A stretch of DNA of 64,000 bases from Pseudoteredinibacter isoporae (GTDB taxonomy: Bacteria > Pseudomonadota > Gammaproteobacteria > Pseudomonadales > Cellvibrionaceae), in NCBI RefSeq assembly GCF_011602085.1, contig NZ_JAAONY010000002.1:1302001-1366000 (forward strand), written 5' to 3'. Under the pieces are notes generated by a model. The model was given only the letters and a program-made list of their open reading frames with translations, was not told the DNA's origin and ran no database searches. The stretch's first letter is position 1. Every line of letters begins with the position of its first letter. Below, one piece after another: positions 9,608-18,454 of the stretch. The translations under genes and the position numbers were made by a program.

Positions 9608-10296
9608 AGAGCTCCCTCCTAACAAAAAGCAGTGCTTACGATACCTTTACAATCACTTCCTGATGAAATTCGGTCCTGATAGTGGATATCTCTGCAGCAA
9701 CGGACAGCAGGAAGTCATTCAGCTTTTTCCAAACGATTTGTTTGCATGTGTGAGAGTAAAGTTTGTTGGTTACTGCTAATACAACTGCATTGTGAAAAGC
9801 TGTACTGTTTTGACTGCTTCATCTTTTAATGAATCACTAGACTCCCGAAGCACTTAATAGCATCCAGCTTTGATAGCGTATGACGCTTAATCATAAGCTC
9901 AATATGACTCATGTTTCGACCTGCCAAATTTGAATTCACCATCAAAACTATCGCGATGCTACACGAGCACCTGGCTTGCCGTTATATTTTCATACGGTAC
10001 TCAACTCTAAGCGCCTGACGCTCCCACTTCAATTTTCAATGAGCGTCCCATTTTTCGCCAAAGATTTCTTATCGAATGTTTTGGTTTCCACATGAACTGC
10101 TTTACCATTGCGCTTTATAGGAACTTAAGCAGAGTACTGCATTCTTTAGCATTTACGCTCGGTAATTGCCGCCATAGTTTACCGCTACAGTGTTACCAGG
10201 GTTTTGGTAGCATTAAATATTGAAAAAACAGGTCAAAATCAGTTGTTGAAAAATCCTTACAAATCAACCGGAAACATAGATGTAGCAAGGGCTCCA
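9608..10296. other. Long non-coding or decayed stretch, nothing recognised
   Basis: About 690 bp between iolB and dusA hold no supportable gene: stop codons are frequent in all frames and base composition is more AT-rich than the neighbours. I saw no tRNA, terminator with a T-tract, insertion-sequence ends or repeat. Fragmentary minus-strand open stretches around 9900-10110 could be remnants of a dead gene, but I recognise no family in them. The dusA promoter must lie in the right part. Confidence 0.5.
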
Positions 10297-11259
10297 GTGA
10301 ATCGAAGGTTTACTTTAGCACCTATGATGGACTGGTCCGACCGCCATTGCCGTTATCTCTGGCGTTTGATCACCAAACACTCTGTGGTCTACAGCGAGAT
10401 GGTGACGACAGCGGCGTTACTGCACGGTAGCCAGCATGAGCGGCATTTGGGCTATAACGACGTTGAGCACCCTATCGCCTTGCAGCTGGGCGGTTCGTCG
10501 CCGGAGGATTTGGCTCACTGTGCAAAGCTTGCTGAGGATTGGGACTATGATGAGGTCAATCTGAATTGTGGTTGCCCGAGTGATCGGGTGCAGGAAGGCA
10601 AGATTGGCGCGATACTAATGGCCGAGCCGGCTTTGGTGGCGGATTGCATTAAGGCCATGCAGGATGCCTGTTCGATTGATGTCACGATCAAGCACCGCAT
10701 CGGTATCGACGATATGGAAGACTATGCGGATATGTGTCGCTTTGTGGAAGCGGTTGCGGCGACCGGCTGCAAGACCTTTATCGTTCACGCTCGCAAAGCC
10801 TGGCTGCAAGGCTTAAGCCCCAAGGAAAACCGCGAGGTTCCGCCCTTGCGTTATCCATTGGTTCACCAACTTAAGCAGGAATACCCGGAACTGGAAATCA
10901 TCATTAACGGTGGTTTAAAAAACCTGGATGATTGCGAGCAGCAACTGCAAGAGGTGGACGGCGTTATGGTTGGCCGGGAAGCTTACAGTAATCCATATTT
11001 ATTGGCCGAGGTTGATCAACGTATCTACGGTGACGACCATGCAATCCCCGATCGCATGTCCGTTTACCAACACTATTTGGAATACTGCCGGGCACAACAC
11101 AGTCAGGGACAAAAGCTGCATTTTATGAGCCGCCACGTTCTTGGCCTGTTTCAAGGGCAGCCCGGTGCGCGTCAATTTCGTCGACATATCAGCGAGAATA
11201 TTCACAAAACGGGCGCAGGAATGAACGTGCTGGAAGACGCTGCCGGGTTTATTCGCTAA
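10297..11259 (+). CDS. dusA: tRNA-dihydrouridine(20/20a) synthase DusA
   Basis: FMN/NADPH enzyme that reduces uridines 20/20a in the tRNA D-loop. About 320 residues from a GTG at 10297 (VNRRFTLAPMMDWSDRH), which has an AAGG about 8 nt upstream. An in-frame TTG at 10204 would add 31 residues that do not look conserved. Motifs include the FMN-site TLAPMMDWSDRHCRY, EMVTTAALLHG, ALQLGGSSPEDLA and the catalytic-cysteine segment NCGCPSDRVQEGK. Further on are VTIKHRIGID, FIVHARKAWLQGLSPKENR and IIINGGL. The KAWLQGLSPKENR stretch and the Ser-Asp-Arg after GCP mark DusA rather than DusB or DusC. Confidence 0.94.
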   Translation: MNRRFTLAPMMDWSDRHCRYLWRLITKHSVVYSEMVTTAALLHGSQHERHLGYNDVEHPIALQLGGSSPEDLAHCAKLAEDWDYDEVNLNCGCPSDRVQEGKIGAILMAEPALVADCIKAMQDACSIDVTIKHRIGIDDMEDYADMCRFVEAVAATGCKTFIVHARKAWLQGLSPKENREVPPLRYPLVHQLKQEYPELEIIINGGLKNLDDCEQQLQEVDGVMVGREAYSNPYLLAEVDQRIYGDDHAIPDRMSVYQHYLEYCRAQHSQGQKLHFMSRHVLGLFQGQPGARQFRRHISENIHKTGAGMNVLEDAAGFIR

Positions 11260-11303
11260 TTCGCTGTGTTTCTAGTTCACTCTTTTTCCATTCCCGGAAC
11301 GGT

Positions 11304-12146
11304 TCAGTGAAAGCGGTTTAATAGCTGCAATAATTTGTGATTGAAAGACTCAGCCTGATCCAGCATCAGGAAATGCCCGGCTTTTTCAATGCAATGTACC
11401 TGAATTCGGTTTCCATAGACGGGCATAAAGGCGCTTTCTACAAAGGTGTCTTTTGCCGCGATTGCGACAACTTCTCCCTGAAATTTATCGAGATGATCGC
11501 TGAGGCTCCAAAGCATAAAGTTTTCCAGAATGCTTGCCCCGACCAAAGGGTCAGCTTTCGCCATCGCCGCCGTTACCCATGCGCGTAATTCTGGATCACT
11601 TCCTCTCGGGAAGTACTCATCCATTAAACCTTCCAGAGTTGCATCAAAATGATTGAGCACATTGTGCTTAATCGCTTTCGCGGCTGCAGCCTCAGCTTTT
11701 GGATAGAGGTTCATGTACGTAAAAGAATCGGCGCCGACAACCGCTTGAATACAGGAATCCGCTTGATTGGCCGCCGTCAGCGCCAGTGCCCCACCAATAG
11801 AATGGCCAACAGCAATGCAATTCCTGACGCCTTCTTGAGCAAGAATAGCGTTCACCATATCGGCCTGATCTTCAATGCGACAGTTTTTCAGAACATGCTT
11901 TTCTTTCGTCGTGGAAAACTGGGAACGGCCGAAACCGGGGTAATCCATGATGATAATATTGAAGCGACCGCATAAGGTATTTAACTGACGTTGCCACATT
12001 TCTGCTGGGCCAGCCCAGCCTGGAATCAACATTAAATATGGCTCATGCAAACCCGCATGAAAAGACCTGTAGTATCGCAATGTCCCTTCTGGCAGTAACA
12101 GTTCGGACGAGGCCAGACTGAATTGATCGATTAGCGTAAGAGCCAT
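11304..12146 (-). CDS. Alpha/beta hydrolase
   Basis: An alpha/beta-fold hydrolase of about 280 residues. The nucleophile elbow is GHSIGG, the oxyanion-side strand LMLIPGWAGPAEMW, and the terminal catalytic-His segment is EKAGHFLMLDQAE. The acid is probably Asp in AIAAKDTFVE. The chosen start is MALTLIDQF at 12146; the frame stays open to 12206 with a basic extension of 20 residues. It lies 88 bp downstream of a TonB-dependent receptor on the same strand, so its substrate may be the imported ligand or a product of it. Ester, lactone or C-C bond hydrolysis cannot be told apart by sequence alone. No signal peptide, so it is probably cytoplasmic. Confidence 0.85.
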   Translation of the reverse strand: MALTLIDQFSLASSELLLPEGTLRYYRSFHAGLHEPYLMLIPGWAGPAEMWQRQLNTLCGRFNIIIMDYPGFGRSQFSTTKEKHVLKNCRIEDQADMVNAILAQEGVRNCIAVGHSIGGALALTAANQADSCIQAVVGADSFTYMNLYPKAEAAAAKAIKHNVLNHFDATLEGLMDEYFPRGSDPELRAWVTAAMAKADPLVGASILENFMLWSLSDHLDKFQGEVVAIAAKDTFVESAFMPVYGNRIQVHCIEKAGHFLMLDQAESFNHKLLQLLNRFH

Positions 12147-12233
12147 AAAAAAACACTCTGAAACAAACAATGAATATCGGCGGCGATACTGAGGTTTCGC
12201 CGCCATAAATCGGTGAACACTTAGCAGGCCGAT

Positions 12234-14441
12234 CTAGAAATTATAGGTAAATCGTACACCGGCTCTGCGTGGTGGCAATACAATGGAAAACGGACGCGGT
12301 TCGTTAAAGAAGAAGCTGTTAAATACGCGAGTTTCAACAAACTTGTCAGCCGCGTTGTCGACAAAGAAATCCACCCGCCAATCATCTTTATACAAGGATG
12401 CGCGCAAGTCGAGAACATTGTAGGAATCGACCGGGAATTGCAGATCGATATCAACACCACTGCCTGAGAGAATATCCCCGACATAGCGATACTGAGCGCT
12501 GAGTTCCAGTTCGGCCTCATTGGCAATATCAAAGGACCAGTTTGCACCGATTAGGGCATTCACCTTCGGCACATAAGGAAAACGCTCACCAGAGCGATCT
12601 TCACCGATGGTATCGATATAGTTGGTGTAAGCCGCATCGGTATAGCCGGCACTGGCTGTCAGCTCAAAAGAATCGCTGAGTTGCCAGTTAATGTTTAACT
12701 CCGCACCTTCCGAGCGACTTTCACCAGCGTTGCCTACAGCCGCCACCGGCAAATTAGGATCGCCATTAAAAAAGACAATCGTCGTCAATTGCTGATCGCT
12801 GACATCGATTCGGAACAGAGCCAGATCAAAATCCAGCTGACCGTCAAACAAATTACCCTTAATACCCAATTCATAGTTGTCCGAAATTTCAGAGTTAAAA
12901 CCGGAATTTGAAATCGGGCTGGCGGGCGCCAAAGGGAAACCACCCGCACGAAAACCTCGTGCATAGCGACTGTAAATACTGATATCTTCATTCAATTTAA
13001 TTCGGGCGGAAACGGTTGGCGATATATTGTCATCATCGAGTTTTCCGGAAGGCGAACTGACCACGGTAGCCAGATCAACACCGTTTTGACGCAGCACAAA
13101 ATCCAGTTCCGCCTGGGATTTCACCGTCTCTTTGGCAAAGCGCGCACCAAAGCCCAGCTCCAGCCAATCGTTTGGATTCCAGATCACATCGGCAAACACT
13201 GCATAACCGCTGCGATCCAGATTTTGAATTTGAGCGTCCACCAATAGCTGACTGCCACCTAAAAGATCAAGATCACCAAACTGAATATAACGATCGGATA
13301 ACTGCTCCTCCCTAAAGGCATACACACCCGCCAGCCAGTTAATGTTATCGCCCCAATCCCCCGCAAAACGCAGTTCTTGGGATAAAAGTTCCTGAGCACT
13401 TCGAATGTCCTGGAAATTCGGTCCGCGTTCCGGAGAGCCATCAAAATCAAAGGGCAAAGAAGAATCCACTTTGCGATAGGCGGTAATGGAGGTCAGTTCT
13501 ATCTCGCCCATCAGATAGTCGATATTCAAAGCCGCACCGTAGTTATCGTATTCCGCATCAATCTGGAAATCACTTCGAACGATGTAGTCTTGGGTTCCTC
13601 GCGGTACTCCCGGTAAGCCATCAAGACCACGACGATAGGATTTATCGATACTCAGGTTTACTTCCAATTCATCACTCGGCGTGTAGCGAAACGCAGCGCG
13701 CCAGGAATATTTACTTTCATCGTCGGCAGGAACGCTGCGACCACGCTGATTACCACCGGCTGCCTGAGCGACGACCGGATTCTCCAGAAAACCATCGGTA
13801 CGGGAAACGTCGGCTGCAATGCTGGCAAAAAAGTTTTCCGCCAACTGCCCCGAAAAAGCCGTTTGAGCACGTACAGTATCAAACTCGTCGTAGGTCAAGG
13901 CGACCTTGCCTCTGAATTCCTCATCGGGGCGGCGCACCACGATATTCAACGCGCCCCCTTGGGTGTTTCGGCCAAAAAGCGTGCCCTGTGGCCCTCGTAA
14001 TACTTCGACTCGCTCCACATCGAGAAAGCCAATATCAAAAGCCAAGGAAGGCACAAATGCACCGTCCACAAAGGTTCCCACCGCTGGCGCACCGGCACTT
14101 TGAGAACCCACACCGCGAATCACGATATTCAGGAAATCATTGCCGGGCGACAACAAATTTGAACTGAGAGACAAGTTCGGCGTTTTACCGACGAGGTTTT
14201 CCACGTTATCGACACCACCCAAGGCCAGATCGTCACCGCTATACGCTTGAATAGACAGCGGGACATCTTGCAAAGATTCCTGACGCTTACGGGCAGTGAC
14301 CACCACCTCTTCCAGATCGGTACTGGCCTGGGAATCCGACTCAGTTTGCGCCGAGGCCGATATTGGCCAGCTCAAACCGGCAATCGCCATTGATAAAGCA
14401 TATGGTTGCAAAGCATTTTTATTTATTAGCATTTTTGTCAA
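12234..14441 (-). CDS. TonB-dependent outer-membrane receptor (MarR-linked)
   Basis: A 735-residue ligand-gated outer-membrane transporter energised by TonB-ExbBD. It has a signal peptide (residues about 1-31, ending ISASAQ) and a TonB-box/plug start, LEEVVVTARKRQESLQDVPLSIQA. The plug carries VERVEVLRGPQGTLFGRNTQGGALNIV, and the C-terminal beta-barrel ends in the aromatic RRAGVRFTYNF. The VTARKR...LQDVP type is common in marine gammaproteobacteria and sphingomonads and gives little about the substrate; no SusD partner is present. It forms a unit with the downstream alpha/beta hydrolase and is divergent from a MarR regulator, with two operator-like palindromes between them. Confidence 0.95.
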   Translation of the reverse strand: MTKMLINKNALQPYALSMAIAGLSWPISASAQTESDSQASTDLEEVVVTARKRQESLQDVPLSIQAYSGDDLALGGVDNVENLVGKTPNLSLSSNLLSPGNDFLNIVIRGVGSQSAGAPAVGTFVDGAFVPSLAFDIGFLDVERVEVLRGPQGTLFGRNTQGGALNIVVRRPDEEFRGKVALTYDEFDTVRAQTAFSGQLAENFFASIAADVSRTDGFLENPVVAQAAGGNQRGRSVPADDESKYSWRAAFRYTPSDELEVNLSIDKSYRRGLDGLPGVPRGTQDYIVRSDFQIDAEYDNYGAALNIDYLMGEIELTSITAYRKVDSSLPFDFDGSPERGPNFQDIRSAQELLSQELRFAGDWGDNINWLAGVYAFREEQLSDRYIQFGDLDLLGGSQLLVDAQIQNLDRSGYAVFADVIWNPNDWLELGFGARFAKETVKSQAELDFVLRQNGVDLATVVSSPSGKLDDDNISPTVSARIKLNEDISIYSRYARGFRAGGFPLAPASPISNSGFNSEISDNYELGIKGNLFDGQLDFDLALFRIDVSDQQLTTIVFFNGDPNLPVAAVGNAGESRSEGAELNINWQLSDSFELTASAGYTDAAYTNYIDTIGEDRSGERFPYVPKVNALIGANWSFDIANEAELELSAQYRYVGDILSGSGVDIDLQFPVDSYNVLDLRASLYKDDWRVDFFVDNAADKFVETRVFNSFFFNEPRPFSIVLPPRRAGVRFTYNF

Positions 14442-14489
14442 CGCCTCTTCTCGTTCTCAGTGATTGTAGTTGAACTGCCCTTACAACAG

Positions 14490-14530
14490 TTGACAAAGTC
14501 AATCATTAATCAAATAATTGACTTTGTCAA
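14490..14530. promoter_or_regulatory. Two TTGAC-N3-GTCAA palindromes, probable MarR operators
   Basis: TTGACAAAGTCAA (14490-14502) and TTGACTTTGTCAA (14518-14530) are each near-perfect palindromes. They are also inverted copies of each other, with centres 28 bp apart. They lie between the diverging TonB receptor (start 14441) and the MarR gene (start 14628), where a MarR dimer would repress both promoters. The upstream TTGACA-type hexamers may also serve as -35 elements. Confidence 0.75.
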
Positions 14531-14627
14531 TCTAACGTGGACAATTTGTTCAGGCCGCAAGAAGCAGCTGCTATGGCAAATGGCCATGGGCCAGCCCAGC
14601 AACAGTCATCAAGAGACCCTGAATACA

Positions 14628-15095
14628 ATGAGTAACCCTGATAAAGCATTCGATATCCACGAATACATTCCATTTAGATTGGTCGTGGCGCAAACCAAGA
14701 TGCACGCATCCTTGCGCCCGGAAAGTGCCGAAGGTGCACGCGCAATTGCCGAGCTCTCCCAGACAGAGTTCCGCATTCTGGTTTTACTCGCCTCGAAAGG
14801 CCCAATGCAGCCCTCAGCGGTGGCGGAAGCTTACGGTTTTGATCGGGCCATGGTGACTCGCGCCCTATCCAGCCTGGCTAAAAAAGGTCTGCTGACGAAT
14901 GAGCGTCAGGAAAGCAACCAACGCAGCAAGATTGCCGTCCTGACCGAAAAGGGCCGTCAATATGCCCAGGTGGAGTTTTCGGTATTGGAACACTATGGGC
15001 AGCACCTGGATAAGGCACTCGACAAAGGTGAAAAGGAAAAGCTGTTTGAAATTATCGACAAGCTCTTAAACGCAAACGAACAATTTGAACCCTAG
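14628..15095 (+). CDS. MarR-family transcriptional regulator
   Basis: A winged-helix regulator of 155 residues from the ATG at 14628 (MSNPDKAFDIHEYIPF), preceded by AAGAGA. The open frame extends back to 14460, but that part runs through the operator palindromes and is not expected to be translated. The HTH core reads LSQTEFRILVLLASKGPMQPSAVAEAYGFDRAMVTRALSSLAKKGLL, followed by the wing with NERQESNQRSKIAVLTEKG. These proteins usually bind palindromes as dimers and release on binding a small, often aromatic or lipophilic, ligand. It probably represses the divergent TonB receptor and its own operon with the DUF2817 gene 56 bp downstream. Confidence 0.9.
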   Translation: MSNPDKAFDIHEYIPFRLVVAQTKMHASLRPESAEGARAIAELSQTEFRILVLLASKGPMQPSAVAEAYGFDRAMVTRALSSLAKKGLLTNERQESNQRSKIAVLTEKGRQYAQVEFSVLEHYGQHLDKALDKGEKEKLFEIIDKLLNANEQFEP

Positions 15096-15151
15096 CGCCG
15101 CACGCTGAACAACAAAAAAGAGTGCAAGCGCTTTACAAGAAAGGAAACCGA

Positions 15152-16255
15152 ATGACTTTCAGTCAGATTCCCGGCCCACTCGGCCAAGCTTGCAGATCAA
15201 ACTATATGGAAGCACGCGCACTCTTTTTGAAAACCGCACAAAGCATTGCTTGTGATATCGATCACTATCAAAACGAAGCTGTCTCTGGCATCAATGGGGA
15301 AGCTCTGTTTTGCGATGTCGCCCGACTGGGCCCGGATTCAGCCAGCCGAAAAATACTGCTGTCTTCCGGCGTACACGGCGTTGAAGCCTATTGCGGCTCT
15401 GCAATGCAAATCCTCATCATGCAAAATTTGATACCTCGTATCGACTTTGAGGATTTACAGATTATTTTCGTGCACATTCTGAACCCCTATGGTTGCTCAC
15501 ACTACACTCGCAATAATGAAAACAACATCGATTTAAATCGAAACTTTGTTGATTTTTCAGGGGTAGCAACAGCAGCTCCTGAGCTGAGCCAATTCAGAGA
15601 AGAAACCTACCCAAGCGATTGGTCTGGCTCGGATTTGAAACAGGTGCTAAAGCACATTGGACATTACATTTCGGCGCACGGCCCTGAAAAATTTCAAACA
15701 CTGATGACCCAAGGGCAATATGTCTGGCCCCAGGACCCTTATTTTGGAGGGCTAGCAGAGAGTTGGTCCAATCAAGTGTGGGCGGATATTTGCCGTAAAC
15801 ACTGCGCTCCAGAGGTGAATCTGGTTCATCTGGATTTCCACACCGGACTTGGGCCACGCGGCGCCTGCGAGTTAATCTACACGGGCAGCCCGACCCATTT
15901 TCAGCGAGCTAAAAATACTTTTGTCAGCGGTCGTTTGATCGCACCCGGGGCGGAAGGCAGTTCTACACCCAGTATCAGCGGACCACTGTGTTGTGGTCTG
16001 CTAAGTGTCAATCCTGATGCGCTTTGTGTCGCATTGGAATTCGGCACCATCCCTATTGAGGATATGCTCGGAACATTGATTGAAGCAAATTGGCTGCACA
16101 ACAATCCGAATTGCTGCGCAGAAGAACGCTTGCGTATTCAACACAACACACTGAAGGCGTTTTTTATTCCCGAAGCGAATTGGCTGGATCAGGTTTGGGA
16201 TATGAGTGAAACCTATTTTATGGATGCACTTCACAGCCTGAACAAAAATCGGTGA
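15152..16255 (+). CDS. DUF2817 (M14-like zinc carboxypeptidase) family protein
   Basis: A 367-residue protein from the ATG at 15152, which has AAAGGA upstream. It belongs to the DUF2817 family, related to M14 zinc carboxypeptidases. The candidate first metal motif is SSGVHGVEAYCGSA (His and Glu, about residues 70-80), and the candidate third ligand is in VHLDFHTGLGPRG (about 235). NNIDLNRNFVDF matches the M14 substrate-binding Asn-Arg pattern, and ALEFGTIP supplies a Glu in the position expected of the catalytic base. No signal peptide, so cytoplasmic. It follows the MarR gene in one transcription unit, which suggests that cleavage of an amide or ester in the imported ligand is part of this locus. 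The substrate is unknown. Confidence 0.85.
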   Translation: MTFSQIPGPLGQACRSNYMEARALFLKTAQSIACDIDHYQNEAVSGINGEALFCDVARLGPDSASRKILLSSGVHGVEAYCGSAMQILIMQNLIPRIDFEDLQIIFVHILNPYGCSHYTRNNENNIDLNRNFVDFSGVATAAPELSQFREETYPSDWSGSDLKQVLKHIGHYISAHGPEKFQTLMTQGQYVWPQDPYFGGLAESWSNQVWADICRKHCAPEVNLVHLDFHTGLGPRGACELIYTGSPTHFQRAKNTFVSGRLIAPGAEGSSTPSISGPLCCGLLSVNPDALCVALEFGTIPIEDMLGTLIEANWLHNNPNCCAEERLRIQHNTLKAFFIPEANWLDQVWDMSETYFMDALHSLNKNR

Positions 16256-16285
16256 TTGGCGATCATAAATCAAAACGACAGGAGC

Positions 16286-17281
16286 TTAAGAATTCAAAGA
16301 TTCCCCCAGACTCATGGCTTTTTCGCGCCAAACCGAAGGCGCCTGCCCGCTCCAGCGAATAAAGGCCTTTCGGAAGTTGGCCACGTCATCGAAGCCTATC
16401 AAGCGCCCAACTTCTGCCACGCTTAAACGGGTTTTGCTTAAGTATTGCTGGGCCAGATGTAAACGAAGATTGTCCAATAACTGTTGAAAGCTGCTGCCTT
16501 CAGCGCGCAGTTTTCGACGCAGGCTGCTTTCACTCATATTCAATTGCACGGCCACTTCAGGCGCACTTAGATACTCGCCCCGGTTACGCAGCAATATCTG
16601 TTGAACCCGGGCGGAGGTTAAGGATTTATCGCCCAGCTGACTGGAAAGCTCATCACATTGTTGGCGATACAAGGCTTCGTTGACCGGGTCGGCCTGTTCA
16701 ATCTCGCGAGATAACAATTCCGGGCTGATGATGATGGCATTGTTCGAAGCCGAAAATTCGACATGGTCGCCTAATAATTCTCGATAGCGGGCTTCATAGC
16801 TCGGCGCTGGGTAATCAAAGCAATAGGATTGAGCGCTGGCTGCACCGGGAAAGAGGCTTTCGGTACAATTGCGCACCGTCACAAACAATGACTCCACCGT
16901 AAATCGCTCGTGGCGACTGCTCAGATGCTTGGCATGACAAACCAACGCGAAGTTATCGCCGCTGGGCAGCAGGGATATGGATACATGGGGCAGCAAGGCG
17001 CGCTGATACTGCAAAAGTAAATTCAGCGCGGCCTCGGCGGTAGGGCTGTTCATCAGCGCATAACCGAACACCCCCAGGCGATCCAGGCCAATTCGGTGTC
17101 CCACCTCCAGACCCAGACTGGGCATTGGTGCGGCTTCAATCGCAATCCCCATCAGCTGTTCACGCAGCTCATTGTCGATAATTGGCCCAAGCACCAGACC
17201 CCGCTCACGGGCCAGAGCCGGGATATTGATGCCGAATTCCGCCATGACTACCGCAAAGGTTTCCTGCACATCATCAAACAT
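16286..17281 (-). CDS. AraC-family regulator with Arabinose_bd-type N-terminus
   Basis: A 331-residue regulator of the ArgR/OruR-like group. The N-terminal half (about 20-200) is the ligand-sensing domain, with GLEVGHRIGLDRLGVFGYALMNSPT. The C-terminal AraC domain has two HTH units, VAVQLNMSESSLRRKLRAEG and VAEVGRLIGFDDVANFRKAF, ending in the family signature WSGQAPSVWRE. It diverges from the PF10118 gene. A pair of direct repeats typical of AraC-type operators lies in the 208-bp gap (17342-17382), so it most likely activates that gene. It converges with the DUF2817 gene, with 30 bp between the two stops. Confidence 0.92.
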   Translation of the reverse strand: MFDDVQETFAVVMAEFGINIPALARERGLVLGPIIDNELREQLMGIAIEAAPMPSLGLEVGHRIGLDRLGVFGYALMNSPTAEAALNLLLQYQRALLPHVSISLLPSGDNFALVCHAKHLSSRHERFTVESLFVTVRNCTESLFPGAASAQSYCFDYPAPSYEARYRELLGDHVEFSASNNAIIISPELLSREIEQADPVNEALYRQQCDELSSQLGDKSLTSARVQQILLRNRGEYLSAPEVAVQLNMSESSLRRKLRAEGSSFQQLLDNLRLHLAQQYLSKTRLSVAEVGRLIGFDDVANFRKAFIRWSGQAPSVWREKAMSLGESLNS

Positions 17282-17341
17282 AACGAGCCTAATTCATGAG
17301 ACTGAAACGCCACTATACCCTAACTCTTGGCTCAAGTTGAC

Positions 17342-17382
17342 CGAAAAGAACCCCACACATGATCGAATAGAACCCCACTCAT
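17342..17382 (+). promoter_or_regulatory. Direct-repeat activator site for the PF10118 gene promoter
   Basis: CGAAAAGAACCCCACACAT (17342-17360) and CGAATAGAACCCCACTCAT (17364-17382) match at 17 of 19 bases and start 22 bp apart, two helical turns. A good -10, TATACT, is at 17398-17403. The second repeat covers the -35 position about 17 bp upstream of it, the arrangement of class II AraC activation. The divergent AraC gene is the obvious candidate regulator. Confidence 0.75.
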
Positions 17383-17489
17383 TGCCAAGTAGCTGTCTAT
17401 ACTTTGTTCTAAACGTCGCCCCAGGCTTTTTAGAATTAAGCACGAACGGCGATAAGCGAGCGCCAAAACCGAAAACAGCCGAGATTCCT

Positions 17490-18323
17490 ATGAGCCAACA
17501 ATCACACACCCCCGAGCATGTGGACATTCAACCTCGCAATCGCGAACATGAAATTGCAGACCGCTTAAGCCGTGATTGGTACGGAGACCACCCTTTCAAG
17601 ACGGCCTGGTTCAACGCCATGTCGATCACTTTTCCACTGGGCGAGAAATTTTTTATTGATAGTGTTCGCCACTTTGCCAATAACATTGACGATCCCAAGT
17701 TGAAGCAGGAAATCCGCGGCTTCTGTGGTCAGGAAAATGTGCATCGCCGGGAACATGAGCGCTACAACGAGAGCCTTTGTAGTCAGCGCGGTTACGACCT
17801 GGAATATATGGAAAATCGCCTGAAGAAAAAACTCGCCCTGACCGACAAAATGTACACACCACTGGAACGTCTTTCCATGACAGCGGCACTGGAACACATC
17901 ACGGCCATTATGGCGGAGTGGGCGCTGGACCCGGAAAGTAGCATGGCCCAGGAAGCCGATCCGCTTATGCGCGAGCTTTGGGACTGGCACGCCGTTGAAG
18001 AAATGGAGCATAAGGCGGTTGCCTTCGATGTTTTCCGAGCGGTGGGCGGTGACGAAAAAATGCGTAAGAAAGCACTGAAGCGCTCCACCTTCTTCCTGCT
18101 TCTGGATATTTTTGTGCATTTGGTGCACATGCTGAAACGCAATGGCCAGTTGTGGAATCTGAAAATCTGGTGGCAGGGCATGGGCTTTTTGTTCGGCAAA
18201 CAAGGTATCCTGCGTTTGATTTACCCGATGTGGAAAGAGTACTACCAGGACGGTTTCCATCCCTGGGATCGCGATACCCAGGAACAATTGCATCGCTGGG
18301 AAGCGGCGCAAGCCAGCTCTTAA
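17490..18323 (+). CDS. PF10118-type predicted metal-dependent hydrolase
   Basis: A 277-residue protein of the PF10118 (predicted metal-dependent hydrolase) family. The start is the ATG at 17490 (MSQQSHTPEHVDIQPRNREHE); the open frame extends to 17172 but overlaps the promoter and the AraC gene. Conserved acidic/His pairs that could bind a di-metal centre are GQENVHRREHERYN, TAALEHITAIMAEW and WDWHAVEEMEHKAVAFDVF, the helical EX2-3H pattern of ferritin-like proteins. A hydrophobic segment (STFFLLLDIFVHLVHML) follows at about 205. Family members sit in lipid or steroid-type catabolic loci, but no reaction is established. It is probably switched on by the divergent AraC regulator. Confidence 0.85.
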   Translation: MSQQSHTPEHVDIQPRNREHEIADRLSRDWYGDHPFKTAWFNAMSITFPLGEKFFIDSVRHFANNIDDPKLKQEIRGFCGQENVHRREHERYNESLCSQRGYDLEYMENRLKKKLALTDKMYTPLERLSMTAALEHITAIMAEWALDPESSMAQEADPLMRELWDWHAVEEMEHKAVAFDVFRAVGGDEKMRKKALKRSTFFLLLDIFVHLVHMLKRNGQLWNLKIWWQGMGFLFGKQGILRLIYPMWKEYYQDGFHPWDRDTQEQLHRWEAAQASS

Positions 18324-18454
18324 TTTTCTCTCTGTCTTTTTCGTTTTCATGGCATCGCGCCGTTCAAGGCGCGAGCTGTCAATTCAGCCCTTAACATGTT
18401 GTTGCAATACGGGCATATTGGCAGTCTGACATAACAAAAATAAATGGTGCCACC

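Noticed and set aside
9900-10110. Possible transposase or integrase remnant
   Set aside because: Fragmentary minus-strand peptides do not match a family I can name, and no terminal inverted repeats or target duplication are seen.
14460-14627. N-terminal extension of the MarR protein
   Set aside because: It would translate the operator palindromes, and its residues do not fit MarR proteins.
17172-17489. N-terminal extension of the PF10118 protein
   Set aside because: It runs through the AraC gene and the promoter with its direct repeats; the family begins at the ATG at 17490.
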